The notes under the pieces were generated by a model. That model had not been told where the DNA came from. It was given only the letters and a program-made list of their open reading frames with translations, and did no database searches. A stretch of 50,618 bases of DNA, from NCBI GenBank assembly GCA_937920475.1, contig CALEUX010000107.1, positions 1 to 50,618 of the forward strand. The letters run 5' to 3'. This document shows, piece by piece, positions 36,007 to 45,270 of this stretch. The stretch's first letter is position 1. Each line of letters opens with the position of its first letter. The position numbers were made by a program, and so were the translations under genes. The DNA is from an uncultured Marinilabiliaceae bacterium (GTDB lineage Bacteria > Bacteroidota > Bacteroidia > Bacteroidales > Marinilabiliaceae).

Positions 36007-36921
36007 ATGATGATATCAATAATCATTCCTGTTTACAACGAATCATTGCTACTACCGGTACTTCTGGACCGGCTTTACAACTCATTAGGAGCTATAAGCG
36101 ATTTTGAGCTGATTTTTGTGGATGACGGCAGCACCGACAATTCCCTTGATTTGTTAAAAGCAAGGCGGGAAAACGATTCTAGAATAAAAATCATCGAGCT
36201 CTCGAGAAATTTTGGACACCAGGCAGCTTTAACCGCCGGGCTTGAAAATGCTTCAGGAGATTATATAGCTATCATGGACAGCGACTTACAAGACCCACCC
36301 GAGTTATTGCCTGAAATGTATCAGATTCTGCTTGGTGGAGATTTTGATGTGGTAAGTGGTTTTCGTGAAGAACGCAAAGAGGAATATGCCCGCAAATGGC
36401 TAACGGCTCTGTTCCACCGTATATTTAGTAAAACCAGCGGTTTGAGAGAAATTGAAAACACAGGCCACTTCTCTATGATTAATCGCCAGGCACTGGATGC
36501 TTTATTAAGTATGAGAGAAAAAACAAGGTATATTCCGGGATTAAGAAGTTACATTGGCTTTCGGCAAACAAAAATTGCATACCACCGCGACGAGAGGGCT
36601 TCGGGCAAATCAAAAATGAAAACTTCCGACCTGTTTAAACTGGCTGCCGACGCTTTGTTTTCGTTTTCCAGGTTTCCATTAAGGGTTTGTTTATGGCTTG
36701 GGATTACAGGTGTTATTGTGTTCTTCCTTGCGGGCATTCATGTTTTGTTGTCGAAAATTATGGGATGGGCTCCGGTTGGATGGTCAACAACAGCCATTAG
36801 TATCTACTTTCTGGGGTCAATTCAATTAACATTTCTGGGTGTTCTTGGCGAATATATCTACCGTACTTATCGTGAAAGCCAAAACCGTCCGGTTTATTTC
36901 ATCAGAAAGAAATACTTCTAA
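36007..36921 (+). CDS. Family 2 glycosyltransferase, polyprenyl-phosphate type (GtrB/DPM1-like)
   Basis: Transfers a sugar from a nucleotide donor onto polyprenyl phosphate at the cytoplasmic face of the inner membrane. The GT-A domain shows IIIPVYNES, FVDDGSTDNS, MDSDLQDPPE and KMKTSDLF. Two transmembrane helices follow in the last third (about 222-245 and 258-285), the GtrB/ArnC layout. At 304 aa it is typical. Its stop overlaps the ATG of the next gene by one base (TAATG), which couples it to a GT-C membrane transferase likely to use the lipid-linked sugar. Confidence 0.9.
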   Translation: MMISIIIPVYNESLLLPVLLDRLYNSLGAISDFELIFVDDGSTDNSLDLLKARRENDSRIKIIELSRNFGHQAALTAGLENASGDYIAIMDSDLQDPPELLPEMYQILLGGDFDVVSGFREERKEEYARKWLTALFHRIFSKTSGLREIENTGHFSMINRQALDALLSMREKTRYIPGLRSYIGFRQTKIAYHRDERASGKSKMKTSDLFKLAADALFSFSRFPLRVCLWLGITGVIVFFLAGIHVLLSKIMGWAPVGWSTTAISIYFLGSIQLTFLGVLGEYIYRTYRESQNRPVYFIRKKYF

Positions 36922-38942
36922 TGAAGGATATGGTTGTGTTTAAAAAATTATCATTGATACTGTTGGTTGGGTTACTTCCTGTTTTGTTATGGATGTCGAC
37001 TCAAGCCAGCATTTCGGGCGATGAATTTTTACACCGCAACCAGGCCGAAGCAGTGGTTGATTATTTTCTTTCTTCAGGCGCCAACCAAAAGGCTTTAGAC
37101 ACACCGGTAACCAACCTGAAACATTATGGCCAAAGTTACGACAATCTGGCTTCGTTCATTGCCAGATCATTCATCATTGAAGACATATTCCTGCTTCGGC
37201 ATTTAATGAGCGCTGTTGCCGGTTGGCTGGTTATTTTCTTTGCTTTTTTAATGGCAAAAAAAACCGGAGGCTGGGGAACCGCATTTTTCACGATACTTAT
37301 ATTTTCAATCTCAGCAAGTTTTATCGGGCATTCGCTCAACAACCTCAAAGATATTCCCTTTGCGCTGGGGTATATGGCAGGAATTTCTGCCATATACAAC
37401 TTAGTATGCCAATGGCCTTGTTTTAAATTAAAAACGGCCTGGCTTATGGTGGCTGCCATTACTTTTTCAATAAGCATCCGGCCTCCCGGAGTCATCCTCA
37501 TTGCCTATTTGGGATTAACCATTTTTATTTTAGCCATCAAAAGTTATCATAAAAAGGAACTCTCCATAAAAACTATTGTTGTCCTTTTCTCGAAGAGTTT
37601 TTTAATTATGGCTGCAGGTTATTTTGCGGGATTACTCTTGTGGCCTTATGCCCTTCAAAATCCTTTCAAAAATCCATTCATCTCACACCAGATGATGGAA
37701 GACTATCCTGTAACCATTCGTCAGCTTTTTATGGGCGAACTGATTTGGTCGGACATGCTGCCCTGGTATTATCTGCCCTGGATGATGCTCATTTCTGTTC
37801 CATTGTTACTGCTTTTAGGGTTACTGATGTTTATTGTTTTTCAAAGATTCAAACACAATCCAAAAGCTGTAGCCATACTTTTATTTTCAATTCTTTTCCC
37901 TGTTATTTTTATTTTGTTCAGGCAATCAAATGTTTATGGCGGATGGCGTCATATCCTGTTTATTTATCCGCCATTATCCATCGTTGCCGGGTTAGGACTA
38001 CATGCCTTTTATCAGTTTCTTCGTAAAAAAGCCAGCAAAATATTATGGGTACCTGCAGTTCTCTTTGTTGGCGTTTTAATTGCTGAACCTTTGGGTTTTA
38101 TGATTCGAAACCATCCTTTTCACTACCTCTATTTTAATCCTATTGCCGGTGGATACAAAGGTGCCTATGCCAAATACGAAGCCGATTATTATTTTAACAC
38201 CATTCATCCTGCTGCTGAGTGGCTCAATAATTATATCCTCCAAACCGGAGAAGAAAATGTAAAAGTAATATCCAATTTTAAAGCAGTCTGGCATTTCAGA
38301 AAAAACAAACAGGTTTCATCAGTACTACAATCATCATGGTACAATAGGGCTAATTACGACTGGGATTATGCTGTTTTTTCGGCTACTTACGTACATGCTC
38401 ACACTTTAACCAATGGTTTATGGCCTCCACCCGGAACAATTTATTCTATTAATGTTGAAAGCAAGCCAGTTGCCGTAGTGGTTAAGCGAATTTCCAAAGA
38501 TGATTTTAGAGGTTGGGAAGCACTTAAAAGGCATCAACTCAATGAAGCAAAAGGTTTTTTAGCCTCAAGTGTTACTGTCGACTCATTAAATGAAGGGGCC
38601 TGGCTTAACTATTCAAGAACTTTATACCAATTGGGAGAGTACGAAGACGCCTTGTTAAAAGTTAACAAAGCGCTTGCAATCAACCCCCTCTTGGAACCGG
38701 CCCTGCTTGAAAAGGCTCGATGTAAATTACAATTAGGAACTCCTGATGAAGCCTTGTCAGCTTTGGATTTTTTGCTGAAATACAACGTCAAATACCTGCC
38801 AGCATGGGAACTAAAGGCAACAATATTGGCTCAAGCGGGTAAAAAAGCTGAAGCAGTTCACTGTTTAAAAAAAGCCCTTGCCATTCAGCCTGCTTATAAA
38901 CCCGCCCATGACAAACTTTTAGAATTAACAGAAAAATATTAA
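36921..38942 (+). CDS. GT-C fold membrane glycosyltransferase with C-terminal TPR repeats
   Basis: An integral membrane protein of 673 aa with about ten hydrophobic helices in the first 420 residues. The acidic motif ISGDEFLHRNQAEAV lies after the first helix, as in GT39/GT83-type lipid-sugar transferases, so it probably moves sugar from polyprenyl phosphate onto an acceptor outside the inner membrane. About 400-510 is a soluble segment. From about 520 to the end there are roughly four TPR units (YQLGEYEDALLKVNKALAINP, AGKKAEAVHCLKKALAIQP), which would bind a partner or acceptor protein. Its start overlaps the upstream GT2 stop. Confidence 0.8.
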   Translation: MKDMVVFKKLSLILLVGLLPVLLWMSTQASISGDEFLHRNQAEAVVDYFLSSGANQKALDTPVTNLKHYGQSYDNLASFIARSFIIEDIFLLRHLMSAVAGWLVIFFAFLMAKKTGGWGTAFFTILIFSISASFIGHSLNNLKDIPFALGYMAGISAIYNLVCQWPCFKLKTAWLMVAAITFSISIRPPGVILIAYLGLTIFILAIKSYHKKELSIKTIVVLFSKSFLIMAAGYFAGLLLWPYALQNPFKNPFISHQMMEDYPVTIRQLFMGELIWSDMLPWYYLPWMMLISVPLLLLLGLLMFIVFQRFKHNPKAVAILLFSILFPVIFILFRQSNVYGGWRHILFIYPPLSIVAGLGLHAFYQFLRKKASKILWVPAVLFVGVLIAEPLGFMIRNHPFHYLYFNPIAGGYKGAYAKYEADYYFNTIHPAAEWLNNYILQTGEENVKVISNFKAVWHFRKNKQVSSVLQSSWYNRANYDWDYAVFSATYVHAHTLTNGLWPPPGTIYSINVESKPVAVVVKRISKDDFRGWEALKRHQLNEAKGFLASSVTVDSLNEGAWLNYSRTLYQLGEYEDALLKVNKALAINPLLEPALLEKARCKLQLGTPDEALSALDFLLKYNVKYLPAWELKATILAQAGKKAEAVHCLKKALAIQPAYKPAHDKLLELTEKY

Positions 38943-38967
38943 ATTTGCAAACTAAAACAAACACATT

Positions 38968-39231
38968 ATGAAGAAGTTGGTATTAAGATTGACATTGATT
39001 TGTTTCCTGGCATTTGGTGCAGGAAGTTTGAGTTCTGTATTTGCGCAGTACGATTATGAAACCGAAGCAGCACCTGATACTTTATCGATTGACGATATGG
39101 ATCCGGTTTTGTTTTATGAAGATGAGGCCACAGAAGAGAAAAAATGTTGTCCGGGTTTATACATCGGTATAGCTGTGGTTGCAGGAGTTGCAGGTGTGTT
39201 GGTTTACAGAACTGTTTCGAAAAAGAAATAA
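38968..39231 (+). CDS. Small exported membrane protein, function unknown
   Basis: An 87-residue protein not assigned to a family. A signal sequence (about 1-26, ending VFAQ) is followed by a short acidic stretch (about 27-57, many Asp/Glu), a Cys-Cys pair (CCPG, about 60-61) and a hydrophobic helix (about 64-80) ending VSKKK. This suggests a periplasmic acidic loop tethered to the inner membrane. It starts 25 nt after the GT-C/TPR gene and could be its small accessory. Confidence 0.65.
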   Translation: MKKLVLRLTLICFLAFGAGSLSSVFAQYDYETEAAPDTLSIDDMDPVLFYEDEATEEKKCCPGLYIGIAVVAGVAGVLVYRTVSKKK

Positions 39232-39304
39232 ATCAATAACTGAAAATTAAAGGTTAATGACAACTTAGCGTAAGTGACTGCCAATACCCCGGCTAATAAA
39301 CAAA

Positions 39305-39357
39305 AAAGCAAAGGCATGAATACGGCTATTAAATTCCCCGTTTCGTGCCTTTGCTTT
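39305..39357. terminator. Hairpin between the small membrane protein gene and ribE
   Basis: Inverted repeat AAAGCAAAGGCA (39305-39316) / TGCCTTTGCTTT (39346-39357), a 12-bp perfect stem with a loop of 29 bases. Its place between convergent genes suggests transcription termination. T-runs are short, so efficiency is uncertain. It is not an FMN riboswitch, since it lies downstream of ribE. Confidence 0.55.
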
Positions 39358-39386
39358 GTAAGATCCAACAAGTAATTTCTCTTTCC

Positions 39387-39989
39387 TTATTTTAGAGCCA
39401 TCAATCGGCTAATATACTTACCCAGAATATCAAATTCGAGGTTAACAATGGAGCCCGGCTTAATTTGGTGAAAGTTGGTAAACTCGTAGGTGTAAGGAAT
39501 AATGGCCACTGAAAAGCGGTCGTCGCGGCTATTTACCACTGTAAGACTAACGCCATTAACACAAACCGAACCCTTTTCCACTGTCATGTAGCCCTGCGAA
39601 GCTTTCTCCTTATCAATTTCATACCTAAACGTGTAATACCAGCTGCCATCGGCTTCCTTTAATTCAACACACTCGGCAGTCTGGTCAACATGCCCCTGTA
39701 CAATATGTCCGTCAAGCCGTCCATTCATCAGCATGCTGCGCTCAAGATTAACCTTATCGCCCACTTTTAATAGGCCAAGATTCGATTTATCGAGTGTTTC
39801 CTGAATGGCTGTTACGGTGTACAGGTCGCCATTTATTTTTACAACGGTTAAGCAAACGCCATTATGGGCCACACTCTGGTCAACTTTTAACTCATGCGTA
39901 AAGGAGCATTTTAAAGTCAGATGAAGGTTTCCCTTGTCGCGCTCCAAAGCCATCACAGTGGCGGCATCTTCTACTATTCCTGAAAACAT
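39387..39989 (-). CDS. ribE: Riboflavin synthase alpha chain
   Basis: Makes riboflavin by dismutation of two 6,7-dimethyl-8-ribityllumazine molecules. It has the usual two lumazine-binding repeats: MFSGIVED, VAHNGVCLTVV and VQGHVDQT in the first half, and a second copy with VCVNGVSLTVV. The 200 aa match the family. It is monocistronic. I found no FMN riboswitch in the 436 nt upstream. Confidence 0.95.
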   Translation of the reverse strand: MFSGIVEDAATVMALERDKGNLHLTLKCSFTHELKVDQSVAHNGVCLTVVKINGDLYTVTAIQETLDKSNLGLLKVGDKVNLERSMLMNGRLDGHIVQGHVDQTAECVELKEADGSWYYTFRYEIDKEKASQGYMTVEKGSVCVNGVSLTVVNSRDDRFSVAIIPYTYEFTNFHQIKPGSIVNLEFDILGKYISRLMALK

Positions 39990-40425
39990 ATTATTTTGGT
40001 TTTAATAATTAGCTGATGTTTTATTAGCTGTTTAAAATTGATCACTAAGAAAATAAACGCGAAGTCCCGAGTATCGGGAAAAGACACAAGACTCAAAGAC
40101 TAAAGAAAAACTAAATGGCTCACAAATTCAAACTGTTATTCAGAGGAACATCTTTGCCCGCATCCTGGCAAAGACAAGTCTAAATTATCTAGTAAGTCTA
40201 CTCTATCTATCTATTGTCTAAACTTCTAACTATCTTTAATAAATCCGGGAAACTAAATTCAAACAGTTCCTTACACCAATGGTTTAGGGCTTCAATGGTT
40301 CCATCCTGTTGAAATTTGTGCCATCTTTGGCCTTTATTTGCTTGAATGTGCTAATTTAGTAACATTTTCTGAGAAGCCCTTTCTATGAAAGCAATATTAA
40401 AGTCTCATTTTAAACACAGATTGTT
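39990..40425. repeat. 436-nt intergenic region with dispersed fold-back repeat, copy C
   Basis: No gene is visible. Between about 40030 and 40275 are AAGTCCCGAGTATCGGGAAAAGACAC, a diverged version of the palindrome block of copy B, and the right end CTAAATTCAAACAGTTCCTTA. The reverse complement of 40200-40235 contains AGAAGTTTAGACAATAGATAG, matching the left arm of copy B. The rest, up to the OsmC-family start, is AT-rich with a poor TAATTTAG box at 40352-40359. Confidence 0.5.
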
Positions 40426-40830
40426 ATGATTACTGTTCAAACCACTTATCTGGGTAATTTACGCACAGAAAACATCCATGTTCAATCTGGAACAAAAATT
40501 CTGACCGATGCGCCAACTGATAATCGTGGCAAAGGAGAAGCTTTTTCGCCTACCGATTTATTGGCCACGTCGCTTGGAACCTGTATTATGACCATGATGG
40601 GCATTAAAGCAATGGATAATAACATTGATATTACCGGCACCAAACTGGAAATTACCAAAATTATGGCCAGCGATCCACGAAGAGTGGATGAAGTGGTAAT
40701 GGAATTCCATTTCCCTAATAAATCTTACACCACTGAAGAAAAAAAACTTATTGAAAGTGTTGCCGGCATTAGCCCTGTTCCCTTAAGTGTTCATGCAAAC
40801 CTAAAGCAAACAGTACGGTTTCACTGGTAA
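40426..40830 (+). CDS. OsmC family protein
   Basis: A small cytosolic protein (134 aa) of the OsmC/Ohr/YhfA fold. The family's conserved region FSPTDLLATSLGTCIMTMMG has the single visible reactive-type Cys, and the C-terminus (SPVPLSVHANLKQTVRFHW) is typical. True OsmC/Ohr peroxidases use two Cys. Only one is present here, so it is closer to the YhfA-like group of uncertain function. The next gene starts 10 nt downstream. Confidence 0.88.
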   Translation: MITVQTTYLGNLRTENIHVQSGTKILTDAPTDNRGKGEAFSPTDLLATSLGTCIMTMMGIKAMDNNIDITGTKLEITKIMASDPRRVDEVVMEFHFPNKSYTTEEKKLIESVAGISPVPLSVHANLKQTVRFHW

Positions 40831-40840
40831 AAAACAAATT

Positions 40841-41851
40841 ATGATTTTAGTTACAGGAGGTACAGGACTTGTTGGGTCGCACCTGCTTTACAACCTTACA
40901 AAAAAAGGACTTAAGGTAAAGGCCATTTACCGCGAGAGCAGCAATCTTGACGAGGTTAAACGGCTTTTCAGGTTTTACAATGATGATGCTGAGGCAACCT
41001 ATAACCGGATTGAATGGGTTGAAGCAGACCTGTCGGATTATTTTGCTTTGGAAACAGCACTCGAAGGCGTAAAGCAGGTTTACCATGTTGCCGCTATGGT
41101 TTCATTCAATCCGGGCGAATCTGATAAAATGCTTGAAACCAACACCCAGGGCACAGCCAATTTGATGAACGCCTGTATAGCCTGCAAAATTGAGAAAGTT
41201 TGTTATGTTAGCTCAATAGCCTCGTTGGGCAAACAAATTGATGGCGGCACTATTGATGAACAGGTAGAATGGCAACCCGATGACCATCGCTCAGCTTATT
41301 CGTACAGCAAGTTCAGAGCCGAAATGGAAGTATGGAGAGCATCAAAAGAGGGCATACATACTGTTATTGTGAACCCATCGGTTATTGTTGGCCCCGTAAA
41401 CTGGAAGCGCAGCAGCGGCAAATTGTTTTACTCGGTAAAAAAAGGAATGCCATTTTATACCAAAGGAGCCACCGGTTTTGTGGATGTGAGGGATGTTGCT
41501 CAGGCTATTGTTCTATTAATGGAAAGTGACGCCATAAACGAACGGTTTATTTTAAATGGCGAAAACCTTACGTTCAAAGAGTTCTTTACCATGGTTGCCA
41601 TGGCCATGAATAAACGACCTCCTTTTATTAAAGTATCGAGAATGATAACTGAGATAGGTTGGCGTTTGAATTTGTTTCTCTGTTTTTTATCGGGAAGAGC
41701 CCCTGCAATTACCAAAGATACCGCCCGTACTGCCCATAATGTTTCGGCATATTCGGCGAAAAAATTCAGCGAGCGATTCAATTATTCTTTTATTCCTGTA
41801 AAAGATTCCATTGAAAATGCCGTTAATTGGTTTAGAATGATTGGTAACTAA
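40841..41851 (+). CDS. NAD-dependent epimerase/dehydratase family protein
   Basis: A short-chain-dehydrogenase-type enzyme (extended, 336 aa). It has the nucleotide motif VTGGTGLVGSHLL and the catalytic YSYSKFRAE (YxxxK), with SSIASLG supplying the Ser. The overall look is of dihydroflavonol-4-reductase-like or hopanoid-associated reductases, so the substrate may be a hydroxy-ketone or isoprenoid. It is co-directional with the OsmC-like gene upstream and the PBP gene 18 nt downstream. Confidence 0.87.
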   Translation: MILVTGGTGLVGSHLLYNLTKKGLKVKAIYRESSNLDEVKRLFRFYNDDAEATYNRIEWVEADLSDYFALETALEGVKQVYHVAAMVSFNPGESDKMLETNTQGTANLMNACIACKIEKVCYVSSIASLGKQIDGGTIDEQVEWQPDDHRSAYSYSKFRAEMEVWRASKEGIHTVIVNPSVIVGPVNWKRSSGKLFYSVKKGMPFYTKGATGFVDVRDVAQAIVLLMESDAINERFILNGENLTFKEFFTMVAMAMNKRPPFIKVSRMITEIGWRLNLFLCFLSGRAPAITKDTARTAHNVSAYSAKKFSERFNYSFIPVKDSIENAVNWFRMIGN

Positions 41852-41869
41852 AATTAGAAGCTGTTATTT

Positions 41870-44224
41870 ATGCCCTCCAAAAAAGCATCAAAGAAAAAAC
41901 AAACAAAAAACCATAGCCTAAAAAAGAAACTGTTAATCTGGTTTTTTAAACTTTCGGCTTTTGGTCTGGCTGCACTTATTGTTTTCCTGTTTTTAATTTG
42001 GGTGGGGCTTTTTGGAAAACTTCCGGGCTTAGAAGAAATTAAAAATATAAGGCACCAAACAGCATCAGCGGTGTATTCGGCCGATGGCGTTATGATAGGC
42101 AAATTTTTCTATCAAAACAGACTAACCATCGACAACAAATACATATCGCCCAATATTAAAAATGCATTGGTAGCTACCGAGGACAGTCGTTTTTTTGAGC
42201 ATAAAGGACTTGATTTTATTAGTCTGGGCAGGGTTTTTATTAAAACCATTGTACTTCGGAATCGACAACAGGGTGGTGGCAGTACCATTAGTCAACAATT
42301 GGCAAAAAACCTTTACCCTCGTCGATCGTATGGCATTTTAACCTTACCGGTTAACAAATCGCGTGAAATATTTATTGCTGCCCGCATCGAAAAAGCTTTT
42401 ACCAAAGAAGAAGTGCTTGGGTTGTATCTCAATACCGTACCTTTTGGTGAGAATATTTACGGCGTTGAAGTAGCTGCCAACCAGTTTTTTGGCAAATCAT
42501 CATCAACCCTTACTGTACCCGAGGCTGCAACTCTGATTGGTATGCTGGCTGCCAACACGGCTTATAATCCTCGAATAAATCCTGAACGCTCAAAACAAAG
42601 AAGAAACATTGTCCTCGACAGAATGAAAGATCAGGGTTTTTTAACTGCCGAGGATGCTGAGAAACACAAAAACACCAGGATTGGGCTCGCCTATTCACGA
42701 ATGGACCACAATCAGGGACCGGCACCTTACTTTCTGGAACAGGTGCGCATGGAAGCAGAAAAAATCCTGAAAAACGAATACGGCAGCGAATACAATATTT
42801 ACGCCGATGGTTTGCGCATTTATACGACTCTGGATGCCACACTACAATCGTATGCTGTAAAAGCTTTGCAGGAGCACATGAAATATCTGCAAAAAACATT
42901 TGAAGAGCATTGGGGAAAACGCGACCCGTGGCACGATAAGCTGGAGGTTTATTACAGTGCCATTCGTAAGTCGGATAGGTACCGGCAACTAAAAAAATCG
43001 GGATTGGATGACAAGCAGATTCTGGAAGAGTTTAAAAAGCCGGTTAATACGACTCTGTTCTCGTATGATGGCAATAAGAAAACAACCATCTCGCCAGCCG
43101 ACTCAGTAAAAAAAGCTTTGCGACTGCTTCATGCCGGATTTATGGCCATGAACCCCGCCAATGGTCATGTGCTGGCGTGGGAAGGTGGCATTGGCTTTCA
43201 ACATTTTAAATACGACCATGTTACTGCTAAACGCCAGGTTGGTTCAACCTTTAAACCCATTGTATTTGCAACAGCTCTCAACCAAGGTTTTGACCCATGC
43301 GAGTTTATTTCAAACGAACGGAGAATTTACAGCCGGTACAATAACTGGTCACCGGTAAATGCCGATGGTAATCATCTGGGATACTACTCATTAAAAGGCG
43401 GATTAATTCATTCGGTTAATACCATATCGGCCGAAGTCATTAATAAAACAGGCGTAAGCGACGTTATTACTATGGCCCGTCGTATGGGTATTTCATCAAC
43501 AATTCCATCGGTGCCATCCATTGCCCTTGGTACAGCCGATTTATCGTTAAAAGAAATGGTTACCGCCTATTCGGCCTTTGCCAATTACGGCACTACTGTT
43601 GAACCGGTTATTCTTCTTCGGATTGAAGATGCCCGCGGAAAAGTGCTTTACGAAGCAGAGCCCGCTGAACCATTAGAGCCCGCCTTTAATGAAGAAACAT
43701 CGCGGATGATGGTACAAATTCTGCGCGAAGTAATTGAAAAGGGCACTGGTAGAAGCCTTCGCACACGGTATGCTTTAAAAGGCGACTATGGCGGAAAAAC
43801 CGGAACAACCCAAAACAATGCGGATGGTTGGTTTATAGGTTTTACACCAAACATTGTTGCAGGAGCCTGGGTAGGTGGCGCCAATCCGGCCATACACTTT
43901 AGAAGTACCGCCTTGGGGCAAGGGGCCCACATGGCATTGCCAATTTTTGGCCGATTTATGCAACAAGCTGAATCGTCGCCCCGCCATCGGTATATTCGCA
44001 GCCAAATGTTCTATCCTTTGCCCGAGGAACTGGTGGCCATGCTTGATTGTCCAGATTTTGCCGATGAAGACCCCACTGAAAGAAATTTCTTTCAACGGCT
44101 GTTTAAACCCAATACACCACAACCTCCAAAATTGGAGAAAAGAGAAGAAACTGACGAAGAAAAAACAGATAAACCAAATCTGCTCGACCGGATGAAAGAT
44201 TTATTCCGGAAGAAAAAGGATTAG
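41870..44224 (+). CDS. Class A penicillin-binding protein (second PBP1A-type paralogue)
   Basis: Bifunctional peptidoglycan synthase (784 aa). A basic Lys-rich N-terminus precedes a transmembrane helix (about 25-47). GT51 motifs are ATEDSRFFEHKG (Glu104) and GGGSTISQQLAK. Transpeptidase motifs are STFK at 459-462, SVN in place of SNN, and KTGTTQNN. A charged tail (about 735-784), rich in Glu/Lys, ends FRKKKD and has no counterpart in the 14873-17230 paralogue. It overlaps the convergent DUF502 gene by 4 nt and follows an epimerase after 18 nt. Confidence 0.94.
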   Translation: MPSKKASKKKQTKNHSLKKKLLIWFFKLSAFGLAALIVFLFLIWVGLFGKLPGLEEIKNIRHQTASAVYSADGVMIGKFFYQNRLTIDNKYISPNIKNALVATEDSRFFEHKGLDFISLGRVFIKTIVLRNRQQGGGSTISQQLAKNLYPRRSYGILTLPVNKSREIFIAARIEKAFTKEEVLGLYLNTVPFGENIYGVEVAANQFFGKSSSTLTVPEAATLIGMLAANTAYNPRINPERSKQRRNIVLDRMKDQGFLTAEDAEKHKNTRIGLAYSRMDHNQGPAPYFLEQVRMEAEKILKNEYGSEYNIYADGLRIYTTLDATLQSYAVKALQEHMKYLQKTFEEHWGKRDPWHDKLEVYYSAIRKSDRYRQLKKSGLDDKQILEEFKKPVNTTLFSYDGNKKTTISPADSVKKALRLLHAGFMAMNPANGHVLAWEGGIGFQHFKYDHVTAKRQVGSTFKPIVFATALNQGFDPCEFISNERRIYSRYNNWSPVNADGNHLGYYSLKGGLIHSVNTISAEVINKTGVSDVITMARRMGISSTIPSVPSIALGTADLSLKEMVTAYSAFANYGTTVEPVILLRIEDARGKVLYEAEPAEPLEPAFNEETSRMMVQILREVIEKGTGRSLRTRYALKGDYGGKTGTTQNNADGWFIGFTPNIVAGAWVGGANPAIHFRSTALGQGAHMALPIFGRFMQQAESSPRHRYIRSQMFYPLPEELVAMLDCPDFADEDPTERNFFQRLFKPNTPQPPKLEKREETDEEKTDKPNLLDRMKDLFRKKKD

Positions 44225-44805
44225 CTAACTTTTGATACACCGCCTGAAACAATAAATTTCATGACTTCGGCTGAGTGAGCATCTATTATCTCCACATTGG
44301 ATTCAGGTACAATGACTAACTCGCCCAGTAATCCGTACGAACTTGGCAAATAAACGCCAATGTAACCCTTGCCGATTCCAATTTGGGTTAAATCGGCAGC
44401 AGTAATAAACCCTAAGCGGCGAACCACACTATTGTCGTCAAGCTTAACAAGAACAGGTTTTTCAAACTTGCGCTCTTTTCCTACAAAAGCCGATAAAAGT
44501 TCTTTTACCGATGTATAGATAATTTTCACAAGAGGGGTACGGTTAATAAGTCGCTCGATAAGAGACAACAGCGGTCGAGATAATAATTTTTGACCCAAAT
44601 ATCCTACAATGGTTAAGCCCCCCATTATAATAAGCACGCCCAGGCCCGGAAAGGAATATTCCGACAGTGGCCCATCATGAAACAATTCCAAATCGCGTAA
44701 TAAACCATCTATCCAGCTAAAAGCAAAGACTATTACATAAATGGTTACGGCCAATGGAGTGAGATACAACATCCCCTGAAAAAAATAAGATGCAATTTGC
44801 TTCAT
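44221..44805 (-). CDS. DUF502 family membrane protein
   Basis: A predicted inner-membrane protein with two or more transmembrane helices: YFFQGMLYLTPLAVTIYVIVFAF near the N-terminus and GLGVLIIMGGLTIVGYLGQKLL. It also has the DUF502 motifs IPLVKxIY-like TPLVKIIYTSVKEL and GYIGVYLPSSYGLLGELVIVP. The frame is open from 44853, but Met at 44805 (MKQIASYFFQGML) gives the normal family N-terminus (194 aa). It is downstream of the MmcQ/YjbR-like gene. Function unknown. Confidence 0.85.
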   Translation of the reverse strand: MKQIASYFFQGMLYLTPLAVTIYVIVFAFSWIDGLLRDLELFHDGPLSEYSFPGLGVLIIMGGLTIVGYLGQKLLSRPLLSLIERLINRTPLVKIIYTSVKELLSAFVGKERKFEKPVLVKLDDNSVVRRLGFITAADLTQIGIGKGYIGVYLPSSYGLLGELVIVPESNVEIIDAHSAEVMKFIVSGGVSKVS

Positions 44806-44849
44806 AGTACGCTTATTAACCTCATTATAAATTCTTCTACCATTAATTA

Positions 44850-45209
44850 TCAAATACCGTTACCAGCTAATTGGGCCTTTACCGATTTTGGCAAAGCGCT
44901 ATAAACCAATTGGTACGATTGCTTAATCCAATCCTTTAATGTATTATCGTTAATTGACCCATCAATATCAACTGTATTCCAGTGATTTTTATTCATGTGG
45001 TATCCCGGTTTCACGGCAGGATATGACTCCCGAAGTGAAACGGCTACCTCCGGATCGCATTTTACATTTATGCTAAAAGGCCCGTCTAACCCGGTTAACA
45101 AATACATTTTACCGCCTATTTTAAAAACCAAAGTTACCTCATCAAAAGGAAAATCCTCGGTAGTGCCCGGTAACGACAGACAAAATTCTCGAAGGTCTTC
45201 TATATTCAT
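44850..45209 (-). CDS. MmcQ/YjbR family protein
   Basis: A 119-aa protein of the MmcQ/YjbR family (DUF419, double-wing DNA-binding fold). It starts MNIEDLREFCLSLPGTTEDFPF and has FKIGGKMYLLTGL, YHMNKNHWNTV and a C-terminal SYQLVYSALPK, all matching the family. Role unknown, possibly DNA-binding. It is the first of two minus-strand genes with DUF502. Confidence 0.88.
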   Translation of the reverse strand: MNIEDLREFCLSLPGTTEDFPFDEVTLVFKIGGKMYLLTGLDGPFSINVKCDPEVAVSLRESYPAVKPGYHMNKNHWNTVDIDGSINDNTLKDWIKQSYQLVYSALPKSVKAQLAGNGI

Positions 45210-45270
45210 TAATTATAGATTAGTTTTGTGGCACAACTTGCAACAATTTCTTTTAACAATTAACAATGGT

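Noticed and set aside
39990-40425. FMN riboswitch controlling ribE
   Set aside because: The region upstream of ribE shows repeat copy C but none of the conserved RFN-element blocks I would expect.
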